From positions 62,001 to 126,000 of the forward strand of contig MCFL01000029.1 of assembly GCA_002102555.1 (NCBI GenBank): a DNA stretch of 64,000 bases, given 5' to 3'. The position numbers were made by a program, and so were the translations under genes. This DNA is from Catenaria anguillulae PL171. Lineage: Eukaryota > Blastocladiomycota > Blastocladiomycetes > Blastocladiales > Catenariaceae. Shown piece after piece: positions 1 through 11,603 of the stretch. The notes under the pieces are model-generated. The model was given only the letters and a program-made list of their open reading frames with translations. It was not told where the DNA came from and searched no databases. The stretch's first letter is position 1; every line of letters starts with the position of its first letter.

Positions 1-24
1 ACGTGTCCTCGGTTTCTCAACTGG

Positions 25-909
25 ATGCTATTTAACTGTGTTCCAGGAGACGCCTCGGGATGCCCCGTTGCTGCCACTGCTGCTGGGTCATGTCTCTGGT
101 GCTCGCCCATTCCCACTGGCCTGTTTTCTGGCACCAAAGTACACATTCAAAACTTTGTCACGACCATTTGCAAGTTGGGCCACGCCAACTGCTTCCGATC
201 CATTCTCGCCCTCGGTAATCCCCAACAAGTCCGGTCCTGGATCCCGCATCATGCACTTCTTGTTGCAACCAAGGACTCGTCGCTTGCACATCTAAGCATT
301 CTCGATGTTTTCTTTCAAGAATACTCTGGACCTGATATGCCAAAGTTTCGCGTGTGGGATGGCGTTGGGATCAACGTACGTGAACATCTGCTGGCGCTGG
401 ACACGCAGGGCCAATTGCTTTCGCAAATGGGTTTGGACGAGGTGAGCCGCGCAGGCCAGGTGTGGATCATGGACTGGTGGTTGGCTCGGTTTCGCGAAGC
501 AAAGTTGCCGTGCTTGCGGTATTCCAGCAAGGCGTTCAAGTTCAAGTCGAGCCAGGCGGGCGTCAAGTCAATTGCATGGTGGCTCGCCTCGGGCCTGTTG
601 GATCAAGAGTCCATGGTCGTCAACGTGTGGGTGTATTGTTTCTACGGCTGGTACAAGTTGGTCGAGATGTTGGTTGACGGCCACGTTCAAGTGTCGTTTG
701 CACCGATTCCCACGCGCACAACCTGGGTGTGGCCCAGGATTGAAGAAAGCAACCAGCGGGTGGCCGCAAGGATTCAACGGTGGTGGGAAAGCTCAGGGAT
801 GCGTGAAAAGACGGGCTTGGACCGATTTCAGTCCTTGGACTATATTGGCCCGGCTGGCGCGAGTAAGGAAAACGTGTGGAATTGGAGTCGGGTGTTGGAG
901 AAATCATGA
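25..909 (+). CDS. 3' exon of an ankyrin-like repeat protein (5' end outside or spliced)
   Basis: The reading frame is open from the left edge and ends at a TGA at 907-909. A likely splice acceptor (tttaactgtgttccag, AG at 45-46) suggests the exon really begins at 47 and that earlier exons lie outside the window, so the ATG at 25 is probably not the start. The protein contains degenerate repeats of about 30 residues ending in a Trp-Trp pair (IMDWWLA, IAWWLASGLL, IQRWWESSGM). This resembles the divergent ankyrin-like repeats, with WW..SGL signatures, that are abundant in blastocladialean fungi and some protists. No catalytic motif is visible, and a protein-interaction role is an inference from the repeat type. 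A 35-nt T run follows 22 nt after the stop. Confidence 0.6.
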   Translation: MLFNCVPGDASGCPVAATAAGSCLWCSPIPTGLFSGTKVHIQNFVTTICKLGHANCFRSILALGNPQQVRSWIPHHALLVATKDSSLAHLSILDVFFQEYSGPDMPKFRVWDGVGINVREHLLALDTQGQLLSQMGLDEVSRAGQVWIMDWWLARFREAKLPCLRYSSKAFKFKSSQAGVKSIAWWLASGLLDQESMVVNVWVYCFYGWYKLVEMLVDGHVQVSFAPIPTRTTWVWPRIEESNQRVAARIQRWWESSGMREKTGLDRFQSLDYIGPAGASKENVWNWSRVLEKS

Positions 910-930
910 GTTATCTTCACATTGCAAATT

Positions 931-931
<1 letters not shown>

Positions 932-966
<35 letters not shown>
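932..966. repeat. poly(T) tract, 35 nt
   Basis: An uninterrupted run of T just downstream of the first gene's stop codon. It could be a poly(dA:dT) nucleosome-depleted tract or the trace of a poly(A)-tailed insertion read on the other strand. No target-site duplication is evident. Confidence 0.9.
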
Positions 967-1703
967 CATGGAAATCGCATCCTGGATCAAGTTTTAAAAT
1001 TGTGTGCCCAATGACGATTCCGTCCCTGCAGCAATCACCCCTGGCCACGACTTCGCCGTTCGACCGTGATGCGTGCTGAGATTCACCCGTCACTACCTAC
1101 CATAAACATAGGAGGAAGGACTCGGCTGTTTGAGGAAGATGCGCTGAAACACTGAGAGAGCACAGCGAGGATGGACTTGGAGGACTGTGCGTTGGCGGCC
1201 GACATCACAGCAGAATTTTTGCAAAATGGACTGGTGACTCAATTCAAGTCGCTATTTGGATTGTGATCATACAGATCGTGAGACATCATTGGGCAAAGTG
1301 ACTTGGTGATCTGCAACCGCTTTTTCAAGTTGTAGCCCTGAGGTTTTCCCGTGTTGCGGATTGAGTCGTCTTGTTTGTGGTTTTTTGGTTTTGGTCACCG
1401 ACCACCAGTTGAGTCGTCCTTGCCGCCACCGACTCGCCAGTGCATTCAAGCTGCCAGCCCGCGGAGAATCCCATGCACAGCTTGCTGCTTTCGGTTGCTG
1501 GCAAACTCAAGTCGGGAATAAGAAGGTTCAGCACCCCGTTGCCCTTTGCCGTTTACAGTTGCTTTTGACATCGCCTCCCTCCTCCAATCCCCATCCATCG
1601 TGTCGATACCCCGACTGGGCCATTCCTCATAGCAGCACTCATGCTGAGTGTATCGAGCAGTCAATCGTCCTCAAAACTTGTTAAGACCATTCACGCACTC
1701 ACC
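967..1703. other. Intergenic, upstream of the ABC transporter
   Basis: No convincing coding frame on either strand. It contains the promoter side of the ABC transporter gene (ATG at 1704). No TATA box or other named element is clear. Confidence 0.6.
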
Positions 1704-4700
1704 ATGGAGCCTCTTCCTTCAAGTTCATTCTGCGCCTCTGAGGCCGGCTGGGTTCTGCCCTCACCAACCCGTGTCATGGACGTAACATTGTGCACTCAGA
1801 ATGCGTATGTTTTCCACATCTTGCCATGTATTCACCCTGCGCAATGCTCGTTTATCGAGGCACCACAGGCCAAAAACTGACGGACCGGATGTGTTCGTAC
1901 ACCGGCGACCCCCAGTCTGTTGACCCCCATCCTGTCGGGAGTATTTATCGCGGTTGCCTTGGTTCGCATCGGATCGCTCCTTCGCTCGCATGCACGCCTT
2001 CCCGACAACCGTGCGCAGTGGATTTTCTGGGCAAAGTGTGCTCTGCCGCATGTTGCAACTGCATTCAGCGGCCTTCTGCTCGCCTCGCACTTATCTCGCA
2101 CTGCCCAGTTGACCGATGTTGCCGTCTTTGCCGTCTGCTCGCTCGTCACTTCGCTCGTTGCTGCCGTGCTGCACGTCGCCGAGCATCAACGGAGCCTCGC
2201 ACCGTCAACGACGCTCTGCCTCTACTACTTTTTCAACGGTCTGGCTTTGCTTTGGCGGCTGCGTGCGCTGCTGTCGATCGAGTCCAACACGGCTTTGTTT
2301 GAGCTCGTGTGCTATGTGGGTATCTTGACGGGCCAGTTTGCGGCGTTGGCGCTCGAGTGTTGGTCCCAGCGGCCGCAGGATCCACGGATTGCACTTGTTG
2401 ATGTACGCTTTTCTTGCCTTAAATGACCACGACGCCTCCAGCAGGGCTGTTTGCTGACTGTGGCATCATGCTTTGACACTCGTCATTACAGCCCAAAGCC
2501 TCACCCGAGCCGTTGCTCAACTTCTTCGCCTGGGGCTCGTTCCTCTGGACCTTACCCATCCTCAAGCTCGGTGCCTCCAAATACCTCACACTGGACGACA
2601 TTTGGACCATGCCTGAGGTAGCAACTGCCAACAACAGCTTCTCTCGCTTCATGGTGCATTTTGACAAGCGTCGCGCCAAGGGCGACCGCCATGCGCTCTT
2701 GTGGTCGCTCGCTCGCACGTTTGGTTTCACGGTTGCAAGCGCATTTGCATGCCACGCCTTTGGCCAACTCGTCATTGTGCTGGTGCCATTGCTCGTCGAA
2801 CAGCTCGTTGGCTACGTTGCCGACTGGACGCCGGGGGCGTCCAAATCAACGGGCGTCATCATTGCGTTTGCCATGTTTGCGACCTACTTTGTGGCTACGG
2901 TGTTTTCCAAGATTGCCATGTACATTAGCTTTGTCAACGAGATTGAGGTGAATGGGGCATTGATGAATGCCGTGTACCGCAAGACGATGCGGATCCCTGC
3001 GCATGACCGGTCCTCGTCAGGCACCTTGACGAACCACATGCAGGTGGACGCTGACAACATTGGGCGCGTGATGTTTGAGGTAGTCATGGTCGGTTCGTAC
3101 ACACCCAGCAACACTATCGATCACGTACCCTCTCATTTGCTGATGTTTCTCACCTCATGTTCATCTTTTCCAGGGGTTGTTCCATTCCAAGTCATCCTCT
3201 ACCTGACACTTCTCTACCTCCGCATCGGTGTTGCCGCCATCATCTCATTTGTCCTGACCCTTGTTGCCGCCGGGGTCATGTCGCTGCTGGCCAACAAGAC
3301 GCTCGAATACGAAGAGGCCTTGCTTGAAGAAATGGACGAGCGCATTCGCCTCACGACCGAGGCCATTAAATGCATTCGCACCGTCAAGCTGTACGGCTGG
3401 ACCCCGTTCTTCCAGCGCCGGATTGAAACCGCGCGGTCGCGCGAGCTCGGAAAGCTCAAAGGCATTCAGTCCATCATGGCCGCCCAGGTCTCGTTCTCGG
3501 TCTTGATTCCATCATTCATGGCGCTGGCCACGTTTTCCTTGTCGTCTGTGCTTGGGATGGGCGGCAATGTCGAGTTTACGCCACAGACCGTGTTTGCCGT
3601 CTTGTCGATTTTGGCCATGTTGGGCGAGCCCATCAACGCAATCATTTGGGGATTTTCGCCTATTGCCGCGGCCGTGGCCGGGTACGGTCGGCTGCGCAAG
3701 TTTTTCGAGTGCATTGAAATGGATCCGTCGACTGTCACGGTGCATTCGGCTAGCAAGTCGGACAAGGTTGCCGTGGTGATTCGCGATGGCTACTTTTTCT
3801 GGGCCCAGGGCACGCGCCGGGTGCAGGGTCAAGACGGTGACGATGAGGGTGCGGCCGAGGGCGACGAGCAGGCGGATCCCGAACCGTCGCAGATTCAGGT
3901 GCCGTCGGATTTAAACGAGTGCCCGTTGCGCGACATCAACGTGACCATTCCCAAGGGTGCATTGACGGCAATCGTATCAACCGTTGGCCAGGGCAAGTCG
4001 TCGCTTGTGGCGGCCATGATTGGTGAGATTTACAAGGCACGGGGCGAGGTGCATCGGTATGGCCGGGTGGCATATGTCGCCCAATCGCCTTTCATTGTGA
4101 ATGCTTCCGTTCGCGGTACGTTGTCATGCTGAACACTCTGTTTTTACGACCTAGGGGGATGATGCTGACTCAATGATTTTTCGTTTTTTACAGACAACAT
4201 TTGTTTTGGCCTGCCGTATGACGAAGCCCGGTACTTGCGCGTCATCGATGCCTGCGCTCTGGCCCACGATTTCCAAATCCTGGCCAAGGGCGACCTGACC
4301 ATGATTGGCGAGCAAGGCATCAACCTGTCGGGCGGCCAACGTGCCCGCATTGCCTGCGCCCGCGCCGTGTACTGTGACGCCGACATTTACATCTTTGACG
4401 ACTGCCTTTCGGCTGTGGACGCCATGGTTGACAGGCACATGTTCCAACACATGCTGGGTGCCAACTCCCTGCTCAAGGACAAGACGCGTGTGCTCGTGAC
4501 GCATGCAGTGCAGCATTTGCCCGAGGTGGATCACATCATTGTGCTTGAAAAGGGCAAAGTGACAGCCGCGGGCTCGTATGGCGAGCTCAAGATGGGCGAG
4601 CAAGGGTCCGTGTTTGATCGGTTGGTGCAGGCATTCGAGTCCAAGCGCCAACCTGGGGCCGTTTCGGCGAGCCTCCAGCACAAGCCTGCCCCGGTTACTG

Positions 4701-6726
4701 CTGCTGAGGTCACCGTAGATGACGTGTCGCAAGTGACGGCCGTTGTTGGTCGCCATCGTCGGACCGACTCGATCACCTCAACAGGGTCGCAAGATGCCTT
4801 GCTCGGTGCAGGCATTGGAGCCAAGCACTACTCTACCTTTGGCGACGACGCGCAAGACGAGGTTGCGGCCGAGAACGATGAAGACGAGGACGATGACGAA
4901 GACGAGGAAAAGTTGGAACGCGGCAGCATCTCCACGGCCGTGTACATGACCTACTTCAAGCTGTGCGGTTTCTTCCCGTTGACATTCAACCTGCTGCTCA
5001 CTGGTGCCTCGATTGGCATGACGCTTGGCGTCCAATACGTCCTCGGCGAATGGTCGTCGGCTGTGCAACGAGACCCAACCGACGTGTCGACGCCACAGTT
5101 TTGGATGCGCGTCTTCATTCTTATGGTGGTTGGCAACACGATCTTGACTGGCGCTTCCATTTACCACTTTTATGTGACGGTGAGCATTGCCTGTGCGGAA
5201 AAGGTCTCAAGCAAGCTGCTCAAGCGTGTGCTGCGCTTGCCCATGTCCTTCTTTGACGTGACCCCGTCTGGCCGCATCACCAACCGCTTTTCCAAGGACC
5301 AATCGACCATTGATACGCAGGTCCCCGAGCAAGTCCACAACTTTTACTTTTCGGTGCTTCAACTCGTGTCCATCATTGTTGCCATTGCCGTTGCGACGCC
5401 GTGGTTCCTGGTCGTGCTCATTCCGCTCGGCTTCATCTTCCGCCACGTCCAGCGCTTGTACCTGAGCACGTCGCGCGAGCTCCAGCGCCTGCACAGCGTC
5501 ACCATGTCGCCCATCTTCCAAGCCTACTCTGAATCGCTCGAGGGTGTTTCCACGATTCGCGCGTTTGGCCAAGAACGCCGCTTTTTTGACACGATGGAGG
5601 ACAAGATTGACACGGGAAACAAGCCCATGTACACGCTGTTGGGTGTCAACCGGTGGTTGGATGTCAACTTGCAATTCATTTCGGCCACGATTCTGTTGTC
5701 AGCGAGTTTGTTGGCGGCCATGGCACCCGAGACGGGGCCCGTCATGATTGGCGTTTCATTGACGTTCGCGCAGCAGATTACGTTTGTGTTGGTGTTCATT
5801 GTGCGAGCCTTTTGCGTGCGTTTCTTTCTAGATGTCCTCATCGCGCACATTCTCGTTATTGATGCTAACTTCTTCACTCGCTTTTACAGGACATTGAAAC
5901 CGATTTCGTTGCATTCGAGCGTATCCGCGAATATGCGGAAACCACGCCCGAAGCGCCAGACACGACCGACTACCCACTCGACGCAGCCTGGCCCGCCCAC
6001 GGCGCCATCGAGTTTCGTGACTATGCCACGCGCTACCGCGCTGGCCTCGACCTCGTGTTGCGCAACGTGTCGCTGAGCATTGGTGGAGGCGAGAAAATTG
6101 CGATCGTGGGTCGAACTGGAAGTGGAAAATCCAGTGCACTTGCGTCCTTGTTCCGACTCATGGAGAGCGCACAGGGATCGATTGCGGTCGACGGCGTGAA
6201 TGTGGCCAATGTCGGGTTGCTTGATTTGCGCTCGCGGTTGACGGTGTTGCCGCAATCGCCCGTCATTTTTGAGGCGAGCATTCGCGAGAACTTGGATCCT
6301 TTGGGCGCCCACGACGACGCGGCCATGTGGGCCGCACTCAAGGCGGCGCATTTGGACCAGGTGATCGCGGGCATGGACGGCGGGCTGGACGCAAAGATCA
6401 AGCCGGGGCAATTGTCGGTTGGGGAGAGCCAGCTGCTGTGCTTGGGACGGGCACTCTTGCGCAAAACAAAGGTGCTTGCCCTCGACGAGTCGTCGGCGTC
6501 GCTCGATGTGGCCACGGATGACCTGGTCCAGGCAACGATTCGCAGCGAGTTCAAGGAGTGCACCGTGCTTTGTATTGCCCATCGCATTTCCACCACGCTC
6601 GACTTTGATCGGGTGCTCGTGTTGTCGAATGGCGACGTGGTTGAGTTTGATACGCCAAAGGCTTTGCTGGCGAATCCAAAATCCATGTACTATGAGCTCG
6701 CAAAGAGCAGTGGGTTGGTGCACTGA
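1704..6726 (+). CDS. ABCC/MRP-type full ABC transporter, six exons, about 1529 aa
   Basis: Exons: 1704-1804, 1916-2402, 2492-3092, 3174-4115, 4194-5815, 5890-6726; together they give 1529 codons plus stop, normal for a full MRP. The first exon carries the MRP-typical N-terminus (FCxxxxGW, then TLCTQNALL across the first intron), followed by a TMD0-like set of membrane segments. Domain order is TMD0, TMD1, NBD1, TMD2, NBD2. NBD1 has STVGQGKS at residues 665-672, where the first Walker A Gly is Ser, then LSGGQ at 755-759 and a Walker B ending in Asp-Asp. NBD2 has GRTGSGKS at 1325-1332, LSVGE at 1426-1430 and a Walker B followed by Glu (LALDES). An acidic linker precedes TMD2. The family exports organic anions, glutathione conjugates or metals, often into the vacuole; the substrate here is unknown. 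The third intron (3093-3173) is the least certain; its donor was chosen to keep the frame. Confidence 0.93.
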
Positions 6727-7526
6727 TTTCATGTTAAAAGCTCGTTAGTTCTTGAAAAAAAAAGAATATCCCTACTTTCTTAGGAATATGCACGTTTGGG
6801 TATATGATTATCACACGGACAAGTCTCATCCCCTTGGCCATGACATGCACCTTCTCTACTTCCACTCCCTCGTCACATTTCACCGACGCCCAATGCGTTG
6901 ACACCGCAAGCTCATCCGCATTATGCAACATCTGCACTATCGCATGGGGTATCCACACCTGGTCTACGAAACCGGAACCCGCGAATCGGACTGCCCCGCC
7001 ATCCACATCACACGCAGCCGCAGCCGCAGCCGCAGTGGCAAGCGTGCGCACATTGAGCTGAGAAATGTACGAGACCAGCTCGCGCGCCCTGCTCGGCTCG
7101 CAAGATGGCTTCGGTAGCTCGGGGGCAAACAATTGTCCACATATAAAACATCACGATCAGGTCGACGTCGCACACCGACGTAGTCCATCCGCGAAGACCA
7201 GACCAGCCACATGATTAACCAGTGTCGTCTCGGGAAGCAAATGTCAACAAAACTCGGCTGCATGTGTATTTCATCAAGATTTTTTGGTGATGGGGAATGC
7301 GTGGAATGTGACAAAATGTAAAGGGGGGGGGGGGGGGCACGAATCAATGTGAAAAATGCAAGCACACCGACACAGCATCTGACCAGCAACTGAAAACGGA
7401 GGGGAATGGAAGAGGACAACAAGGAAGAACAACAACATCAACTCAAGGCACACACACACACACGACAATGCCGGTCTCACACCAAAACATATGTACACAC
7501 TTTTTTTTTTCTCCTCTCCTTCTCAC
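6727..7526. other. Convergent 3' intergenic region with a poly(G) run and a CA repeat
   Basis: Lies between the 3' ends of the ABC transporter and the GTPase-like gene. It holds a 15-nt G run (7323-7337), an (AC)n stretch near 7450-7462 and a short GC-rich repeat of agccgc near 7015-7035. No supported gene. Confidence 0.7.
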
Positions 7527-10500
7527 TTAGAAACCGAGAAAGAACTTCTCCATCTTGCCCACAAGCACGTCCAAATCGCGCACAACCACGGGCTTCTTGT
7601 CCAAAACAGCCTTGAACGCCTCAAAGTTCATCATGTTGGGCGCAAGGCGGACGCGGGGCTGCATCTGCTGGACCTCGCCGACCAAGACGCGCGACACGCC
7701 ACGGTACAAGTCCTTGGTCGCCAACAACAAGTCGAGCGGCATGCGCTCGCCGCGCAACGCCTCCAAGACGCGGTACAAGGCCTGCATCTGGCGCTCAAGC
7801 GCCTCCTCAGCGGCGTTTGCCGTCAAGCGCGTGCGCACAAGCACCATGTGCTCGCGCAAGGCGGCGCGGCGTTGGCGCAAGGCCGCGAGCTCGGTCGCGT
7901 ACATGTCCTTGCGGAACGTGAAGAGCTTAGCAATCACGGGCGTCGACGTGGCAGTCACCGACATGACCGAAGGGGTGGTGAGCAAAAGCTCAAAGTTGGT
8001 CGGGTTGACGGCACGGTGGCGGATGGCCACGGGCAGGCCAGAGGGAAGAATCTCGCGCACCGAGCGGATCGGGAACTCGGTCGAGGCAATCGAGATCTTG
8101 GCAAACACGGGCGTGGGCGGCGTCGCCAAAAGGTGCAAGTTGGCAAACAGGCCGCGGCGCACGGGGGTCGTCAAGCCCGAGGCACCCATGCGCCACATGA
8201 AGGGCGAGGGCTCCTGCGAGAGCGTGGTGGCGGTCCACTCGTTACCGAAAACATCGCCCGTGGTCGTGGTCGTCGTGGTCCAGTAGCCAACCTTGGTTTG
8301 GAACTCGATCAAGTCCTCGGTGTCGAGCTTAGACATGGCATACTCGACGGCCGCCAACTCGGCGCCCGACCGGGCAAGCTGCTCGCGCAACACGAGCTGC
8401 TCAGCGTCACGCACACGGCGCGCGAGCATGGCCTCGTTGCGCAGCAAGTCGAGCTTCTTGGCCACGAGCGACTCGGCAAGCAAATCAATGTCGCGCACAA
8501 GCTTGGTCTTGACAATGTCGGTCACGTCCATGGTCATGGCGCGCATGGGCATGGGCGACATGGACATGAGCGGCATCGAGGCGGGCAACTTGTTGGCCGA
8601 CGACAAGGACGAAACGACCGTGGTCGACTCGGTGAACAAGGGGGCGGGCACCTCAATGGCAAGCTGCTCAAGCACGTCAATGAAGTGGTTGACGGCTTGG
8701 AACGACATGGCGCGCAATCCAGCACGCATCGGGCTCAAGGGCATGGTGGCCGTGAGGTCGTTGTTCATGGGCACATGAATGGCGCGAATGTGCGGGAAGC
8801 CCAAGGTGGTGGCCAAATGGCGGTCAAACTCGGTGGCACGCGGGCCCAAGTCAAAGAGGTTGAGCTTGGCCCCAAACGAGTCGGTGCGGCGCAAGGCACG
8901 GCGGAAATCGAAGCCAGAGTGGACCACGACCAGGTTGCGCGTAAAGTCACCGAGGGTCGACAAGTAGGTCTTGAGGATGTCGAGGTTGGCCGCATCCAGA
9001 GGGCGGTTGGCGCTGTAACACGAGGTAAGAATACAAGAGTGTGAGAATCAATCAATATACTCGAGGATGAATGGCAAGCCAACGTACTTGATCACGTAGA
9101 CCAAGGTCGAGGTGTTACCCTTGGACTCGCGGACCTTGTCCAAGGTCATGGCCAAGTGCTCGAGGTCAATCAAGGGGTCGACCAACGAGGCAGAGTCCAA
9201 CAATCCTGGGGTATCAATCACGTCCAAGATCAAGCGCGGCTCGTCCTCGGCACGCACTTGGGTCATCTCGAGCTCAAAGGAACGATCCTCGAGGAGGTCC
9301 TCAATCTTGTCGGCCAGCGACTCGAAGCACTCTTGGTCCTCCTGCTCGTCAAACTCCTCAAACTCGTACTCCTTGCCTTCCTTGTTGAGGGTGAACTCGC
9401 AAGACTCGGGCTTGAAAAACCCGGTCTTGTTGTCCGACGAGAAGAAGCGGGTCGAGCCGGTCGCGTTGAGGCCAGACAAGTTGGCGTCGGACTTGGTCTT
9501 GTTCATGCCAATACGGGACATGTTCTCAAACTTGGTCGACGACGATGAGCAAGTCTTCTTGGTGTTCTTTGAGGTCTCGGCATCAAGTTCGAGCTCAGCC
9601 AGCAGCTCGTACAAGGACTTTGCGTCCGTGTCACGGCCCTCGACCTCGGCCTCTTGCGCGTCCATGGCAAGCGTCTCCTTGGCCAAGCGAAGCACCTCGT
9701 TGTCGGCCTTGAAGTTGTCCGTCTTGAGGGACGACGTGCCAAACGACGACGACTTGAGCGCCTCGCGCTTGCAGCGGAGGATCTCTTCCTTGTTGGCCAA
9801 CCGCAACGATTCGAGCTTGGCCTTGAGCACCTCGAGCGAGTCACCCTCCTCGTACACCTCGGCAGCGCGGGCAAACAAGTCCTCGTCGAGCTCTTGGTCG
9901 ACCTCGGCAGGGGTGGCGTCACGGGTCATGAACAACTCCGAGTTGTCGCGCTTGAGGTTGCGACGATCCATGCGGTCCATGCGCTTGGCCTTGAGGTGGG
10001 TCTCCTTGTCGGCGGTGGCGGCAGCAGCCCAGCGCGGCATCTGCGACTTGTTGGCACGGCGCAAGAGCACCTCACGGCGCGGAATGCGTAGCGAGTACCG
10101 GCGCACGTTTTGCGTGGCCGACGACAGGCCGTTGCCAATGATGAGGTTGGCCGACGCATCAATGGGCTGGTTGGCGTATTCGTGCAAGAACTTGATGAGC
10201 GTCGACTTGCCCTGCTGCGAGGTGCCAATGATCGGGGCAACAACAGTCACCTTCTTGGTCGCCGCCGTCGCCGGGAAAGGGACCGAGGTCACGGTCACGG
10301 ACGTGGCGGGGCCGCCGGCGCGCTTGTTGAGGAAGACTGTCGTGCGTGGATCACATGAAGCAGGGGGTCAGTGAGTATGTGCATGGCAGCCATGGCGAAA
10401 TATGGGGTCTCTGTGGCGGATCAGGAGAGCGAGAAGGCGAAGTAGAAGATCGGGACCAGCCACCACAACCGCAAGCCCTTGAGGCTCGAGCTCAGATCAC

Positions 10501-10587
10501 TGCGAGACACGCCATCCAACAGCTGACAGAAATGGCAAACAGAACAGGACACGGCAGGTACGCACATTGAGCGTTGTTGTTGAGCAT
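7527..10587 (-). CDS. Large P-loop GTPase-like protein of unknown function, about 918 aa
   Basis: Three exons on the minus strand: 10587-10566 (eight codons, tentative), 10336-9088 and 9012-7527; the introns are 229 and 75 nt. Near the N-terminus is GTSQQGKST (about residues 45-53), a G1/Walker A loop. DTPG, a G3 switch-II motif, comes only at about 382-385. Most GTPases have about 40-60 residues between these motifs; here about 330 intervene, rich in Lys, Glu, Asp, Ser and Arg and partly coiled-coil-like. After the second intron, VVVHSGFD could stand where N/TKxD normally lies. The C-terminal half is helical, with Leu/Arg/Glu-rich stretches. The arrangement recalls AIG1-like or dynamin-like GTPases, but no family is clearly matched. 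I do not assign a function. The +-strand ORF across 7491-9044 is its antisense shadow. Confidence 0.82.
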
Positions 10588-11603
10588 GGTGGGAGCGTGT
10601 ATTGGTGGGGTATGAGGTGTATGAAAGGCAAGGCAGAGGAGAGAGCAAGGATGTGAAGCGGGTCGCGTCGTTGCTTGAAGCAGAAGAAAAGCTTTTGCGC
10701 TGCCGACTGGGGTGCGTGGTCCACCTTTATACCTGTCAGCCCACCCAGTCTGATGCTGCGCTTGTTGTCTCGCGCTACCGTATCCGTATCCGATCCACTT
10801 GGTGTCGAGGCCATCGATTGTGGTGCATCAGCAGCGACAGGTGCCACCGGACGAAGTCAACGGTATCATTACGCTGCAATAGTCCATGACTTATTTCGGC
10901 CGGGCAGCGCACGTTTCCGCTACGCATCAGCGCGTGTGCGCGACTGTTAACGGATGTCTCGCGTTGACGATGCCAAGGCTGGGACTAATGGCAACGGAGT
11001 ACCTACACACCTTCATTGGTGTCTGGGATGCAACTCATTCTTGCATGACCGAATTCATAGGCCCCAATCCATGATCTACCGCCGCCGGTATTATTGCTGA
11101 CCTCCGGTGCCCGCCAACGACAGGGGGGCAGCCGTCGACAAGGTGCTGTTGCCACCTGTATGCGCGTACACCGATGCTCGGTACGTCGCCACACGCTCGT
11201 CCACTTGGCCATACCATACCTAAATGCTTAGCCTCATGTCTCACGCTCGGATCAAGTGCTACAACTGTCTCACGGGAGGCACACGGACGAAGACAAAAGC
11301 GGAAGCTCGACAGCGCAAGCGGTTGGTCCTCATTTCATTGCATTCTCGCGCGAACAAAGTGTGGCGGCTTTCGGTTTGCTTGCAACTTCACCAATGATCG
11401 CGTCGCATGCAAGATCGCTGGTGTCGAGAAGCGGACCCCCGATCGAGCTGGATGAGACACGCAGATCGATGTGTGTTGCCTGCCGCCACGACTTCAACGC
11501 CGAGCAACGAGTTAGCTCATTAAATAATCAACGTCAACGAGCTGTCGCACACGAGGCGCCCAAAGCAGAATACACACTCCATGAACTGATTTTCAATGCA
11601 CCC
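10588..11603. other. Intergenic, upstream of two divergent genes
   Basis: Separates the GTPase-like gene (-) from the decayed WWRP copy (+). The plus frame is open upstream of 11604, but that stretch does not resemble the family N-terminus. No named regulatory site recognised. Confidence 0.5.

Noticed and set aside
7491-9044. 517-codon + strand ORF
   Set aside because: It is antisense to the GTPase-like gene; its His/Gly/Arg-rich composition is that of a shadow frame, and the minus strand has the P-loop and DTPG motifs.
9112-10374. 420-codon + strand ORF
   Set aside because: Ser-rich antisense shadow of the same GTPase-like gene; no domain resemblance.
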